Translations under genes and position numbers: made by a program
Part shown: positions 41,717 to 50,885 of the stretch, piece after piece
Numbering within the stretch: the stretch's first letter is position 1
Layout: each line of letters opens with the position of its first letter
Notes under the pieces: model-generated
Databases searched by the model: none
What the model was told of the DNA's origin: nothing
The model's input: the letters and a program-made list of their open reading frames with translations, nothing else
Source: Butyrivibrio sp. CB08
GTDB taxonomy: Bacteria; Bacillota; Clostridia; Lachnospirales; Lachnospiraceae
Direction of reading: 5' to 3'
NCBI RefSeq assembly: GCF_003625485.1
Contig: NZ_RAIR01000002.1
Location: 434,001 to 498,000 of the forward strand
DNA: 64,000 nt

Positions 41717-43711
41717 TTATCTTGTACTGCTACGATACTGAACTGGCGTCATGCCATATTTCTTTTTAAACAGTCTGTTGAAATGCTCAACGTTCTGGTA
41801 TCCTGCTGCCTCTGCAACCTTCTCAACCTTCATGTTGCCGTTTCTAAGCAGGGTGCTGGCCTTGTTGAGCCTTATCCTCTTAACATTCTCGCCAAAGGTC
41901 ATTCCTGACTTTTCCTTGATGTACTTAGAAAGGTAAGGCTTTGAGAGATAGAACTGGCTTGAAAGATCATCAAGAGTTACTGTCAGGTAGTTCTCCTGAA
42001 TGTAATTGATGATGGAGTTGATCCTCTCATCCTTGTTGTTCTTGATGTTCTTAACTGTGTCGATCTGGTTTACAGCTATTACAAGTGCATTGATCGAGGA
42101 CTTGATGATATCCTCGTCAATTCCTACGCCCCAGAACTTCTGGCCATTGTAGGTGATTCCCACATATGAGCAGGCCTTAGATGAAGAACCTCTTGAAAGA
42201 GCGTGCTCCTCGTAGGTTGAAAGCTCGTAGCTGATATTGAAGTACTGCTTGATGGCATTACTTACAGCATCAAGACGTCCGTTACCGTTTGCCTCAACCA
42301 CATGCTCTTTATCCGCGTGGCTGACTGTAACCTCTGCGAGAATACCATCTATCTGCTTGAAATGAACTTCAGGAATCCTGAATACATTGTCGTTGTGAAC
42401 GTACTTATCTTCAAAGATCTGATAGATCCTTGCAGGTGAAAGCTCAGCATGCTCTCTGTCTGAGATATCCTTGATGGTGTAGCTGATGTCTGCCTGCATT
42501 TCCTTTGGAACCATCATGCCATAGTTGGTCTTGAGGATGTAGCTTACGCCGCCCTTTCCGGACTGGGAGTTGATCCTGATAACGTCTCCGTCGTACTCTC
42601 TTCCAAGGTCCTTGGGATCGATAGGAAGATAAGGAACTGACCAGATTCCGCCGTCTTTCTTCTGCTCGTGCCAGGAGAATCCCTTGGAAATAGCATCCTG
42701 GTGAGATCCGGAAAACGCTGTAAATACCAGCTGTCCAGCGTATGGCTGTCTCTCGTAGATGCGCATTCTTGTAAGTCTCTCGTAGGTCTCAGCGATCTCA
42801 GTGATGTGGCTGAAATCCAGTCCTGGATCGATTCCGTGAGAGTACATGTTGATTGCAAGAGTAACTATATCAACGTTACCGGTTCTTTCGCCGTTTCCAA
42901 AAAGTGTTCCCTCAATTCTGTCTGCTCCGGCAAGGCATCCAAGCTCAGCATCGCTGACGCCTGAACCTCTGTCGTTGTGAGGGTGAAGTGAAAGGCTTAC
43001 AGCATCCCTGTACTTAAGGTTCTTACTGATGTACTCAACCTGTGTTGCAAACACGTGAGGCATTGCGATCTCTACAGTTGTTGGAATGTTGATGACAACC
43101 TTATTTTTCTTGGTAGGCTTCCATACATCAAGAACAGCGTTGCACACGTCAACCGCATAATCTACTTCTGTTCCAGGGAAGCTCTCTGGTGAATATTCAA
43201 AAGAGAAGTTACCGTTGGTTTCCTTTGCAAGCTTATCAAGGAGCTTAGCGCCGTCAACTGCAATCTTCATAACCTCTTCCTTGCTCTTTTTGAACACCTG
43301 CTCACGCTGTGCTACAGATGTGGAGTTGTAGAGGTGGATGATAGCCTTTGGAGCTCCCTTAACAGCTTCGAAAGTTCTCTTTATGATGTGCTCTCTGGCC
43401 TGTGTAAGAACCTGAACTGTTACATCGTCAGGGATCATGTTCTTCTCGATAAGAGTTCTTGCAAACTCAAACTCTGTCTCAGACGCAGCAGGGAAACCAA
43501 TCTCGATCTCCTTAAAGCCAAGCTTAACAAGCATCGTAAAGAATTCCAGCTTCTCATCAAGACTCATAGGCTCGATAAGGGCCTGATTACCGTCTCTTAG
43601 ATCTACGCTGCACCAGATTGGTGGATGGTCGATGTAATCCTTCTTGACCCAGTCAAAAGTGGGCTTTGGAGGCATGAAGTACTGTCTCTGGTATTTCTCT
43701 ACGTTTTTCAT
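41717..43711 (-). CDS. leuA: 2-isopropylmalate synthase fused to a C-terminal AraC-type DNA-binding domain
   Basis: A 664-residue two-part protein. Residues 1-560 are a complete long-form (type 2) LeuA, which condenses 2-oxoisovalerate with acetyl-CoA in leucine synthesis: DLRDGNQALIEPMS near 38, SLHPHNDRGSG near 243, GTLFGNGERTGN near 270 and a C-terminal LeuA dimer (leucine-sensing) domain near 430-555. Residues 565-664 are an AraC double helix-turn-helix (LDDLSSQFYLSKPYLSKYIK and VEKVAEAAGYQNVEHFNRLFKKKYG). No stop or frameshift separates them. RBS GAGGAG. The fusion suggests that leucine occupancy may control DNA binding. leuB, leuC and leuD are not adjacent. Confidence 0.95.
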   Translation of the reverse strand: MKNVEKYQRQYFMPPKPTFDWVKKDYIDHPPIWCSVDLRDGNQALIEPMSLDEKLEFFTMLVKLGFKEIEIGFPAASETEFEFARTLIEKNMIPDDVTVQVLTQAREHIIKRTFEAVKGAPKAIIHLYNSTSVAQREQVFKKSKEEVMKIAVDGAKLLDKLAKETNGNFSFEYSPESFPGTEVDYAVDVCNAVLDVWKPTKKNKVVINIPTTVEIAMPHVFATQVEYISKNLKYRDAVSLSLHPHNDRGSGVSDAELGCLAGADRIEGTLFGNGERTGNVDIVTLAINMYSHGIDPGLDFSHITEIAETYERLTRMRIYERQPYAGQLVFTAFSGSHQDAISKGFSWHEQKKDGGIWSVPYLPIDPKDLGREYDGDVIRINSQSGKGGVSYILKTNYGMMVPKEMQADISYTIKDISDREHAELSPARIYQIFEDKYVHNDNVFRIPEVHFKQIDGILAEVTVSHADKEHVVEANGNGRLDAVSNAIKQYFNISYELSTYEEHALSRGSSSKACSYVGITYNGQKFWGVGIDEDIIKSSINALVIAVNQIDTVKNIKNNKDERINSIINYIQENYLTVTLDDLSSQFYLSKPYLSKYIKEKSGMTFGENVKRIRLNKASTLLRNGNMKVEKVAEAAGYQNVEHFNRLFKKKYGMTPVQYRSSTR

Positions 43712-43733
43712 ATCTACTCCTCATTTCTTTCTT

Positions 43734-43810
43734 GATGATTTTTAATTATATCGGATTATTTTCGATATAGTTAAGTTGATAATTAATAAATCTTCGAGTT
43801 AAAAATCATC
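43734..43810 (-). promoter_or_regulatory. leuA-araC promoter with nested inverted repeats
   Basis: On the minus strand TTAACT (43769-43774), an 18-nt spacer and TATAAT (43745-43750) form a promoter about 35 nt from the start codon. The inverted repeat TATATCG / CGATATA (43747-43753, 43763-43769) lies across the spacer and -10. An outer perfect 12-bp repeat GATGATTTTTAA / TTAAAAATCATC (43734-43745, 43799-43810) brackets it. The leader is too short for a T-box or peptide attenuator. The remaining 43811-43898 is AT-rich with no gene. Confidence 0.5.
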
Positions 43811-43898
43811 ATTTTTATTGATATCAGTTATCATACCATAAATTTGCACAATTACATCATGGTAGAATTAATCTCTTTTCTTGATAAATATTAATCCG

Positions 43899-43932
43899 CA
43901 AAATAAAAGAGACGACTCAAAGGGCCGTCTCT
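43899..43932 (-). terminator. rho-independent terminator after the MoxR-type ATPase gene
   Basis: Stem AGAGACG / CGTCTCT with a T-rich tract on the minus strand. Confidence 0.8.
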
Positions 43933-43950
43933 GCTGTATTTCCCAAATAT

Positions 43951-45426
43951 TTAGAACACCAGCTTCTGAGCCAGGTCCTGAAGTTCCTTCTTGCGATCTG
44001 ACAATAAAAGAAGCTTGTTGTACTTGTAATAGGCTTCGTTGCCTGTTTCTCTCACAAACTTAAGGCTGTGATATGCACTGGAGAGCTCAGTTAAGAAGAT
44101 TACCATCTCCTGGCTGCCAGTTAAGGCCTCGCTGTCTCCAAAGGTCTCTTCAAGGAAAGCAAAGCTGTTTGATAAGTGCTCTCCCGTCTTCTTTATCTTG
44201 GCCTGTCTCTCATCCTCACGATTCGTGAACCATTTCTTGGCTTCATCTGCGCTAAGCTTCTCGCACTCAGAAAGGGCATCAGCAGCCATAAGAAGGCTCT
44301 TTTCGCTGTCTCGGTCGATCATGCCAGCTTCCTTTCTGGATGCCACGTCGTCCAGCAGCTGTTTTCTCCTTGCGGCAAAAGAGCTGTCTCCATCCCCTGC
44401 TGCCACTTCCTTAATTATCTCAAACAGAGTCTTCTGCACTGCCTGCTGCCTTGCAAAATCTCTGAACTCACCCATAAGGGCATCTGTAAGAAGCCCGATG
44501 ATACTGAGTTTCTCATCAAAAGAGCCTTTCCGCAAACTCTCTTTATCCTCAGGAAATCTGCCTTCAAGGATATCAGGGATCTTGTAAACCTCATTGTATC
44601 TAAGGTAAAGCTCGTAGTAAGTCGCAAAGTCTCTTGCGATGTCGTGGTTTTGCAGGTACTGTGAGCACAGATTCTCATCCACTGGGATTCCAAGCTTCTC
44701 GTGGACTTTCATGACGCGGGATAGATCCTCCCAGCCTCTGGCGGTTACAAAGCTCCTGCCATCGACGTCAGTCTTGATGCTGTAGAAGTTATCCTTTTTT
44801 ATCTCAAGGTATGCAAGGATAGCGCCGTGGATACCCACCTTATAGGCGTAGTTCTTCCAGGCGTCAAAGTCCTCTTCGATGTTGATCTGCCTTACCCTGT
44901 CAAGGGTTACGATATCAAAGTCGCGCACAGACTTATTGAACCTTGCGGGATTTCCTGCAGTTACGATAATGAATCCATCCGGGATCCTGTGACTTCCAAA
45001 GGTCTTGTACTGAAGGAACTGAAGCATGGTTGGAGCCAGTGTCTCCGACACACAGTTGATCTCATCAAGGAACAGGATTCCCTCCTTAACCCCTGACTTT
45101 TCAATCTGGTCGTACACAGAAGCCACGATCTCGCTCATGGTGTACTCAGTAACCGAATACTCTTTTCCCCCGTAGCTCTTTGTGGCTATCATGGGAAGAC
45201 CAATGGCGCTCTGCCTGGTGTGGTGAGTTATGGTGTATGCCACAAGGTTGATCCCAAGGTCGTGGGCGATCTGCTCCATGATTGCGGTCTTACCGATTCC
45301 GGGAGGTCCCATTAAAAGGATCGGCCTTTGCCTCTCCACAGGGATCTCGTACTGGCCGGTCTCATCCTTTGAAAGGTAAGCCCTTACCGCGTTTTTAACT
45401 TCTTCTTTTGCCTGATCGATATTCAT
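43951..45426 (-). CDS. MoxR-type AAA+ ATPase
   Basis: A 491-residue AAA+ protein. Walker A GPPGIGKTA (near 38), Walker B GILFLDEINC (near 118), sensor 1 TAGNPARFNKS and an arginine-containing RVRQI segment are in the first 260 residues; the helical C-terminal half is specific to this subgroup. MoxR proteins act with VWA-domain partners to mature or remodel protein complexes. The partner gene lies 12 bp upstream. The client is unknown. Confidence 0.92.
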   Translation of the reverse strand: MNIDQAKEEVKNAVRAYLSKDETGQYEIPVERQRPILLMGPPGIGKTAIMEQIAHDLGINLVAYTITHHTRQSAIGLPMIATKSYGGKEYSVTEYTMSEIVASVYDQIEKSGVKEGILFLDEINCVSETLAPTMLQFLQYKTFGSHRIPDGFIIVTAGNPARFNKSVRDFDIVTLDRVRQINIEEDFDAWKNYAYKVGIHGAILAYLEIKKDNFYSIKTDVDGRSFVTARGWEDLSRVMKVHEKLGIPVDENLCSQYLQNHDIARDFATYYELYLRYNEVYKIPDILEGRFPEDKESLRKGSFDEKLSIIGLLTDALMGEFRDFARQQAVQKTLFEIIKEVAAGDGDSSFAARRKQLLDDVASRKEAGMIDRDSEKSLLMAADALSECEKLSADEAKKWFTNREDERQAKIKKTGEHLSNSFAFLEETFGDSEALTGSQEMVIFLTELSSAYHSLKFVRETGNEAYYKYNKLLLLSDRKKELQDLAQKLVF

Positions 45427-45438
45427 AATAGCTCCAAT

Positions 45439-46893
45439 CTACATGTATAGCTTAAGCGCCCAGTCCGGCACTTTATCGTCTTCGTAGTCCGAATCCTCGA
45501 TAAACACAAATGCTGTGTCGTAGTCCGTGGGCTTGTCGGGATAAGTCCCGTAGCCATCGGTGAAATATATAAGCCCCTTAAGGTTTTCAAAATACTGCTG
45601 ACGTCGCAGCTCCTCCACCTTTTCAAAGACAGGCCTAAAGTCCGTGCCGTAGCCGCCTTCCACGTGAATACCTTTGGCGTACTTGTCCATGTCCTCTACA
45701 GAGGTGATAACGTCTACCTTCTGGACCTGGTCGTCGCACTGGATCACCACGATCCTTATCTTCTGAAAAAAGTTCTCGGAGGACAACAGCATCGTTCCCG
45801 TCTCATTAAGGAACCTCTGCACCATCTCATCCTGACAGGAAGCGGAGGTGTCTATGGCTATCACAAGCTCCTGGACCTTCTTGACTTCCCTGAACTCATT
45901 CTCCTCAACCAGTGGCATGTTGCCATAGGTGGCAAGGCCAAAAGAGTACATTCCGTAATCGAAGGAATCCAGATCGATACCGCCTTCCTCACGAAGCTCT
46001 TTAAACCTGTCCAGAAACTCTTTGTAGTCCCGCCTGTTTGTGTTTTCAAACTGCAGGATCCATGAGAACTTACCGATCTTGTCACTCTGATTTTTGCCGA
46101 TGGTCTCTATCTCAGTTTCAAGGCGCTTGGCTTCCTTATCCCAGTCCTTCTGTTTATTCCTGATCTTCTGAAGCCGCCTTGGATTTATGTATTTCTCAGT
46201 GGTCTTGCCCTCAGGGTCAGCTCCCTTTGGAGCGTCCATATCCTGATCAAGGTCCGGCTTATCCTTGTCATCCTTTTTATCGGGATCGTCGCTCTTTTGC
46301 TCTTCCATCCTTAGCCAGAACCCGTGATCATCAAGGAAAAACTCCCTCTCAAGCTTCTCGTACTCCCTCTCATCCAGCAAATTTGCTTCATCCGAGAAGT
46401 ACCGATAGAGCCGTTCCACTGTAAGGACCTTTAGCTCTTTTTCCAAGGTCTCATACCAGCGGTCGCGATAGTCACTGCTCACCCGATAAATACACTGATA
46501 GTCCATATCATCAAGGATTGACTCCACCACAATGTCCGCGCACAGGTCAAAAAGCCTTGTGTCCTCGTACCTCTCCGAGGTGTACATATGGCGGAAGATA
46601 CAGTGAAGAAGCATGTGCACATAGGTGCGGTTCAGCTTCCCGGGCTCCTCCACAAAAAGACGCAGGACGTGAGCGGGGTTAAAGCGAATACTCACAGCGT
46701 CCGTTCCAACCGTGGTGGTTGACAGGTCCATCTCATAGGAAAGGGACGAAAGCGCCGCCCCCATGAACCTCATATCCATATACAGTTCTGTTCTGGCCGC
46801 ATCGAGGACCCTTATACCTGTTCGCGACAGTTCCTCACTGCGACTGACTGTATTTCTTGTATCCAAATCCAATCTCCCTATCTGGGCATCCAA
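45439..46893 (-). CDS. VWA-like protein with DUF2201-type inactive metallopeptidase domain
   Basis: A 484-residue MoxR partner. The N-terminal domain matches DUF2201, but the expected zinc motif HExxH reads HMLLH (near 92), so the catalytic glutamate is missing. An acidic/lysine-rich linker (about 205-260) precedes a VWA-like domain with the MIDAS-type start VIAIDTSAS and YFTDGYG. The start used overlaps the membrane-protein gene by 16 bp without a clear ribosome site; TTG codons 8 or 10 residues later, after GGGAG, are alternatives. Confidence 0.88.
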   Translation of the reverse strand: MDAQIGRLDLDTRNTVSRSEELSRTGIRVLDAARTELYMDMRFMGAALSSLSYEMDLSTTTVGTDAVSIRFNPAHVLRLFVEEPGKLNRTYVHMLLHCIFRHMYTSERYEDTRLFDLCADIVVESILDDMDYQCIYRVSSDYRDRWYETLEKELKVLTVERLYRYFSDEANLLDEREYEKLEREFFLDDHGFWLRMEEQKSDDPDKKDDKDKPDLDQDMDAPKGADPEGKTTEKYINPRRLQKIRNKQKDWDKEAKRLETEIETIGKNQSDKIGKFSWILQFENTNRRDYKEFLDRFKELREEGGIDLDSFDYGMYSFGLATYGNMPLVEENEFREVKKVQELVIAIDTSASCQDEMVQRFLNETGTMLLSSENFFQKIRIVVIQCDDQVQKVDVITSVEDMDKYAKGIHVEGGYGTDFRPVFEKVEELRRQQYFENLKGLIYFTDGYGTYPDKPTDYDTAFVFIEDSDYEDDKVPDWALKLYM

Positions 46894-48482
46894 ATCTTGA
46901 AACAGTTTGAGGTGGTGCCAAGTTCATATGCTCCCGAAAGCGCATCATCAAGTCCGCTGTAGCTCATGGTCACAACAGTAGCGTCCTTTGGCAAAAGAGC
47001 TATCTCCTCCGGAGTAGTGATGCGCACCTGCTGCCCGCCAAGATAGAACTGCAGCATCTGCACTGCATCAGCGCCGTCCTCGTTAATATAATATACCTCG
47101 CCTTTAGTTTGTCCAGCGATTTCCTCTGCAACCTCGGCTTCGCCCCTGACAAAAGAGCTGGCATCTTCCCACACAGTTATGGTCAAAAGAATAGACAAAA
47201 CCGCAAATACCATGATTGCCATGGACATGGCAGCTTTTCCCCCAAGGTTCATCTTGAACACCAGAAGCGAAAAGATGATAAGTCCAGAAAGTGCAAAGGC
47301 CGCAACAAGAAAAGCCTTAACATCTGTAAAAGCAAAGGACAAGTATCCAGCTCCAATGCACAGAATCCCGTCGTAGTCTCCATATCCGCCAATCCTTACA
47401 AGCACTGCCAATAGTCCCACTGCAGCGGCTGCAAGGCCTCCCATTATCCACCTGATATTCCCTTCCTCTTCCAAAAACTCTTTTGCTCCAAGGACCAGAA
47501 GCAGAGCGCAGAAAGGATCCAAATATCTTCCGTAGAGCACCGAGGTAAAAGAGTCTCCTCCAAACAAAAACAGCGATGAAAGAAGCGCCTCCAGTACCAG
47601 TGATACCAGAATAAAATAGCTGACATCGTCCTTATCCCTGGTCATGCGTACAAGCCTCTTAAGGCCAAGTGTTCCAAGACCAAGGGTAGATGCCACCAGG
47701 TAAAAGAAATTTCCAAGAAGTGATACTACAAATCTAATTGCGCCTTCAAGGCTAAAGAGATTTCTTATCTTTGAAATCATGGCAAGAAAGCCCGTGGAAG
47801 CGTAAGCTGCGCTCTGAGTGATACCAGATGTGAAATAGGTTTTGGCAGGGAATGTCAGCGCAAAAAGAGCTGCAAAAACAAGGGCCAGAAAAACTCCACT
47901 TAGCTTCTTCCCATTATCGGAAGTCTTTTCCAGCGTGATCAGGATCGCCAGAGCCAGGACTGGAAGCATTCTGTTGTGGGTTATGAATGCCAGAAATGCC
48001 GGCAGAAGAAACAGTGCTCCATTCCGAATAGTCACATTTTCCGAAAACTTTTTGAGCCTTATGACTGTAACTACCAATAGGAAAAAGAGCGCGATTTCGC
48101 TCATGGTAGACAAACTGTAGATTATAAGTGGTGGAAATATAAGGGCAAGATAAGACTCTTTTCCCAGATCCTTCTTAAGAAGGGCAAAAGATGCAATCAT
48201 GAGAATAAGGTTTATTACAAGAGCTGCGCGGTAGGCAGATAACGGACTTCTAAAAAGCGCCATGACAGGAAGGAGAAGTGCGCTGTAGCCATAGGAATAA
48301 AAGCTTCCAAGGCTCTGGATGTCTTCCCATGGGAAACCAAGGGCCTTAGCGGCATTGTACCAGTAGCCAAACTCGTCAGGAAGTATCAGAAAGGGAAAAG
48401 CCCTGGGAATAAAGATAATGCCAATAGCCAGAACTTCCAGAAGGCACAGTAATGAAATTACGTCTATTTTTTTCGCTCTCAT
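46878..48482 (-). CDS. polytopic membrane protein, GT-C glycosyltransferase-like
   Basis: A 534-residue protein with about 12 hydrophobic helices. The first extracellular loop has an acidic pair (LPDEFGYWYNA near 35), as in the GT-C/PMT-like lipid-linked glycosyltransferases, and a soluble C-terminal part of about 90 residues (YYINEDGADAVQMLQFYLGG) follows the last helix. A role in surface glycosylation is a guess from topology. It is the first gene of the unit continued by the VWA and MoxR genes. RBS weak (AGAG). Confidence 0.65.
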   Translation of the reverse strand: MRAKKIDVISLLCLLEVLAIGIIFIPRAFPFLILPDEFGYWYNAAKALGFPWEDIQSLGSFYSYGYSALLLPVMALFRSPLSAYRAALVINLILMIASFALLKKDLGKESYLALIFPPLIIYSLSTMSEIALFFLLVVTVIRLKKFSENVTIRNGALFLLPAFLAFITHNRMLPVLALAILITLEKTSDNGKKLSGVFLALVFAALFALTFPAKTYFTSGITQSAAYASTGFLAMISKIRNLFSLEGAIRFVVSLLGNFFYLVASTLGLGTLGLKRLVRMTRDKDDVSYFILVSLVLEALLSSLFLFGGDSFTSVLYGRYLDPFCALLLVLGAKEFLEEEGNIRWIMGGLAAAAVGLLAVLVRIGGYGDYDGILCIGAGYLSFAFTDVKAFLVAAFALSGLIIFSLLVFKMNLGGKAAMSMAIMVFAVLSILLTITVWEDASSFVRGEAEVAEEIAGQTKGEVYYINEDGADAVQMLQFYLGGQQVRITTPEEIALLPKDATVVTMSYSGLDDALSGAYELGTTSNCFKIWMPR

Positions 48483-48500
48483 ATCTCTATTATGTGCACA

Positions 48501-48534
48501 AAAAAAGACTACCGCAAGGAAAATTGCGGTAGTC
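48501..48534 (-). terminator. rho-independent terminator after the secreted protein gene
   Basis: GACTACCGCAA / TTGCGGTAGTC with a 6-nt loop and seven T on the minus strand. Confidence 0.9.
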
Positions 48535-48555
48535 CGTTATTTCTTTTATCTTATA

Positions 48556-49287
48556 TCAATCAATTCTTATAAGAGTATACATTGCAAGATTGCCCTGAGC
48601 GTTTCCTAAAGCATCAATTGTAATTGTATCTGGGTTATCATCAGTATCCTTGTAGATCTGATAGAAACCGCCTGGATAGATGGATACTACTGCGTATTTG
48701 CCACCGTCCTTCTTAAGAGAGTCGCTGATACCAAACTTAAATGTTCCAACGAAATTTGAATCCTCTTCGCCAGCTGGCCACTTGTACTGAACATTTACGC
48801 TTGGTCCGATCACTGCATTTGGATACTGCTGAGTAGCTACTTCTGTTACACACTGATAAGCCTGTGGGCTCTTTTTTGCATCTGTCTCATAAGCTGTGAT
48901 CTCAACATGTGAAGGATCTGTAGTATTAGACTCAGCTTTGTAGTACTCCTTTGATGGAGCCATAGCCAGACCCTTTATTTCATCTAAAAGATAAAGTCCC
49001 TTAACCTCAGATGTTACGCCATCTACAGTCCTGTTCTCTACTTTGCTGCCCTCAGCAACAATTGCCTGTCTCTGAGCATTAGCCTCAGCATCTACTCTTT
49101 CCTGTGTTCTGTTTGCAAGCTCCTCTGGAGACTCATAATGGCTTGTATCTACCTCAACTTTTGTTCTTGCAATTCCGCTGGTTCTAGCCATAACGTCAAG
49201 ATCAAAGCTTCCTGTTCCAAGAATAACTCCAAGGGATAATACTGTTCCAACACCTGCAATAATAATTGACTTTGTTGTCTTTCTCAT
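48556..49287 (-). CDS. exported protein of unknown function
   Basis: A 243-residue protein with a signal peptide or membrane anchor (about residues 7-28), a charged helical segment (about 45-75, YESPEELANRTQERVDAEAN) and a C-terminal beta-rich region (about 110-243) with WPAGEEDSNFVGTFKFG and GGFYQIYKD. No family is recognised. The ATG follows GAGGTGA; the in-frame GTG four codons upstream is part of that site. Transcribed alone, with its own terminator. Confidence 0.65.
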   Translation of the reverse strand: MRKTTKSIIIAGVGTVLSLGVILGTGSFDLDVMARTSGIARTKVEVDTSHYESPEELANRTQERVDAEANAQRQAIVAEGSKVENRTVDGVTSEVKGLYLLDEIKGLAMAPSKEYYKAESNTTDPSHVEITAYETDAKKSPQAYQCVTEVATQQYPNAVIGPSVNVQYKWPAGEEDSNFVGTFKFGISDSLKKDGGKYAVVSIYPGGFYQIYKDTDDNPDTITIDALGNAQGNLAMYTLIRID

Positions 49288-49437
49288 TGTTCGTTTCACC
49301 TCATACTCACTTTTTTATTTAAATTGTGTTTACAGTTTTTCTCCGACCAACGAGACAATACTAGCACCTAAATTTCAATTTCGTAATTAAAATTATTTGC
49401 GAAACACTAAAAATTTTATTAAATTCGCAACATTAAT

Positions 49438-50799
49438 TCACACAAGACCGTTAATGATGATTATTAGTATCAGAACAGGAAGAACGAATCTCAGGTAATA
49501 CTTGATCCAGACAGGCATCTTAGTGCCTTCACCTGTGTTTACTTCCTCATGGTACTTATCAAATCCCCATCCAAGACCTGTTACGCAGAACAGCAGAATA
49601 ACCAGAGCTCCTATTGGGAGAATAAGGTTACTTACAAGGAAGTCCTCGAAATCAAGAACTCCTCTTCCGCCCGGGAACTGCAGTCCGCTCCATTTGTTAA
49701 AGCCAAGAACACATGGAAGGGAAGCAAAGATCAGGAAGATGCAGTTAATGACAATTGATGCATTTCTGCTGATCTTAAAGTTGTCTGTAAGGCATACGAT
49801 AAGATTCTCAAACACTGCTGTCACAGTGGAGAAGCTTGCAAATGACATGAATACAAAGAACAGAGTTCCCCAGATCCTGCCAAGAGGCATGTTGATAAAG
49901 AGCTCAGGCAGGGTAACAAAGATAAGTGATGGCCCCTGACCTGGCTCAACACCATAGGAAAAGCATGCAGGGAAAATAATGATTCCTGAAAGGATAGCAA
50001 CCATTGTATCAAGAGCGCTGATCCTCATGGCTTCTCCAGTAAGGGTCCTGTCCTTGGACATGTAGCTTCCAAAGACCTCGATGGATCCCATACCAATACT
50101 AAGGGTAAAGAAAGCCTGGCTCATGGCTGCTGAAATGACCTTATGAAGTCCAATCTCTTTTGCCTTGCCAAAATCAGGAAGTAAAAAGAATGTAAGTCCT
50201 TCTTTAGCACCAGGAAGAGTTATACTGTGAACAGCAAGGATTGCGATAAGAGCAAGAAGTCCAAGCATCATGAACTTGTTTACTCTCTCAAGTCCGTTCT
50301 GAACACCAAAGCTAAGAACCAAAAATCCAATAAGTACAGTTACTATGGTAAAGATACCCATTTCAATGGGATCTGCCATAAGTCCGTCAAATACTGAAGC
50401 TACTGGAGCATCTCCGATCTTCTCAAATTCACCTGTTGCGAACTTGTAGAAGTAGTCAAACATCCAGCCTGACACGGTGGTGTAATACATCATAAGAAGG
50501 TAGTTGCCTATCATGCAGACCCATCCGTGGATATGCCACTTGGTGCCCTTCTTTTCAAGCTTCTTGTAGCCATTAACCAGGGTAAGTCCACTGGCTCTTC
50601 CCATTGCCAGCTCCATAGTCATTACCGGAACTCCCATAATTGCCAAAAACAAAAGATAGAACAGCACAAACACTGAACCACCGTTCTGTCCTGTCACATA
50701 AGGAAACTTCCATACATTACCAATTCCAATCGCGCAGCCTGCGCTTACCAGGATAAATCCCAGGCGGGTTCCAAATCCCCCTCTGTTGTTGTCACTCAT
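49438..50799 (-). CDS. sodium:neurotransmitter symporter (NSS/SNF) family transporter
   Basis: A 453-residue membrane protein with about 11-12 helices. The unwound first helix signature GCAIGIGNVWKFPYVTGQNGG (sodium and substrate site, residues about 17-37) and the helix-6 region FFTLSIGMGSIEVFGSY are typical of bacterial NSS carriers such as LeuT and MhsT, which import amino acids with sodium. Substrate not predictable. Monocistronic; a TTGCGAA/TTCGCAA inverted repeat at 49398-49433 may act as a poor terminator. Confidence 0.93.
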   Translation of the reverse strand: MSDNNRGGFGTRLGFILVSAGCAIGIGNVWKFPYVTGQNGGSVFVLFYLLFLAIMGVPVMTMELAMGRASGLTLVNGYKKLEKKGTKWHIHGWVCMIGNYLLMMYYTTVSGWMFDYFYKFATGEFEKIGDAPVASVFDGLMADPIEMGIFTIVTVLIGFLVLSFGVQNGLERVNKFMMLGLLALIAILAVHSITLPGAKEGLTFFLLPDFGKAKEIGLHKVISAAMSQAFFTLSIGMGSIEVFGSYMSKDRTLTGEAMRISALDTMVAILSGIIIFPACFSYGVEPGQGPSLIFVTLPELFINMPLGRIWGTLFFVFMSFASFSTVTAVFENLIVCLTDNFKISRNASIVINCIFLIFASLPCVLGFNKWSGLQFPGGRGVLDFEDFLVSNLILPIGALVILLFCVTGLGWGFDKYHEEVNTGEGTKMPVWIKYYLRFVLPVLILIIIINGLV

Positions 50800-50885
50800 T
50801 ACTAAATTCCTTCAAAAATTAAATTTGGCTTTAAGACAGCCAACGAAAATTATACCATCAGTCAGAAATTTAGAACAGAGTATTT

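Noticed and set aside
43712-43898. T-box or leucine leader-peptide attenuator upstream of leuA-araC
   Set aside because: The predicted leader is about 35 nt, with no T-box sequence, no Leu-codon run and no terminator hairpin before the gene.
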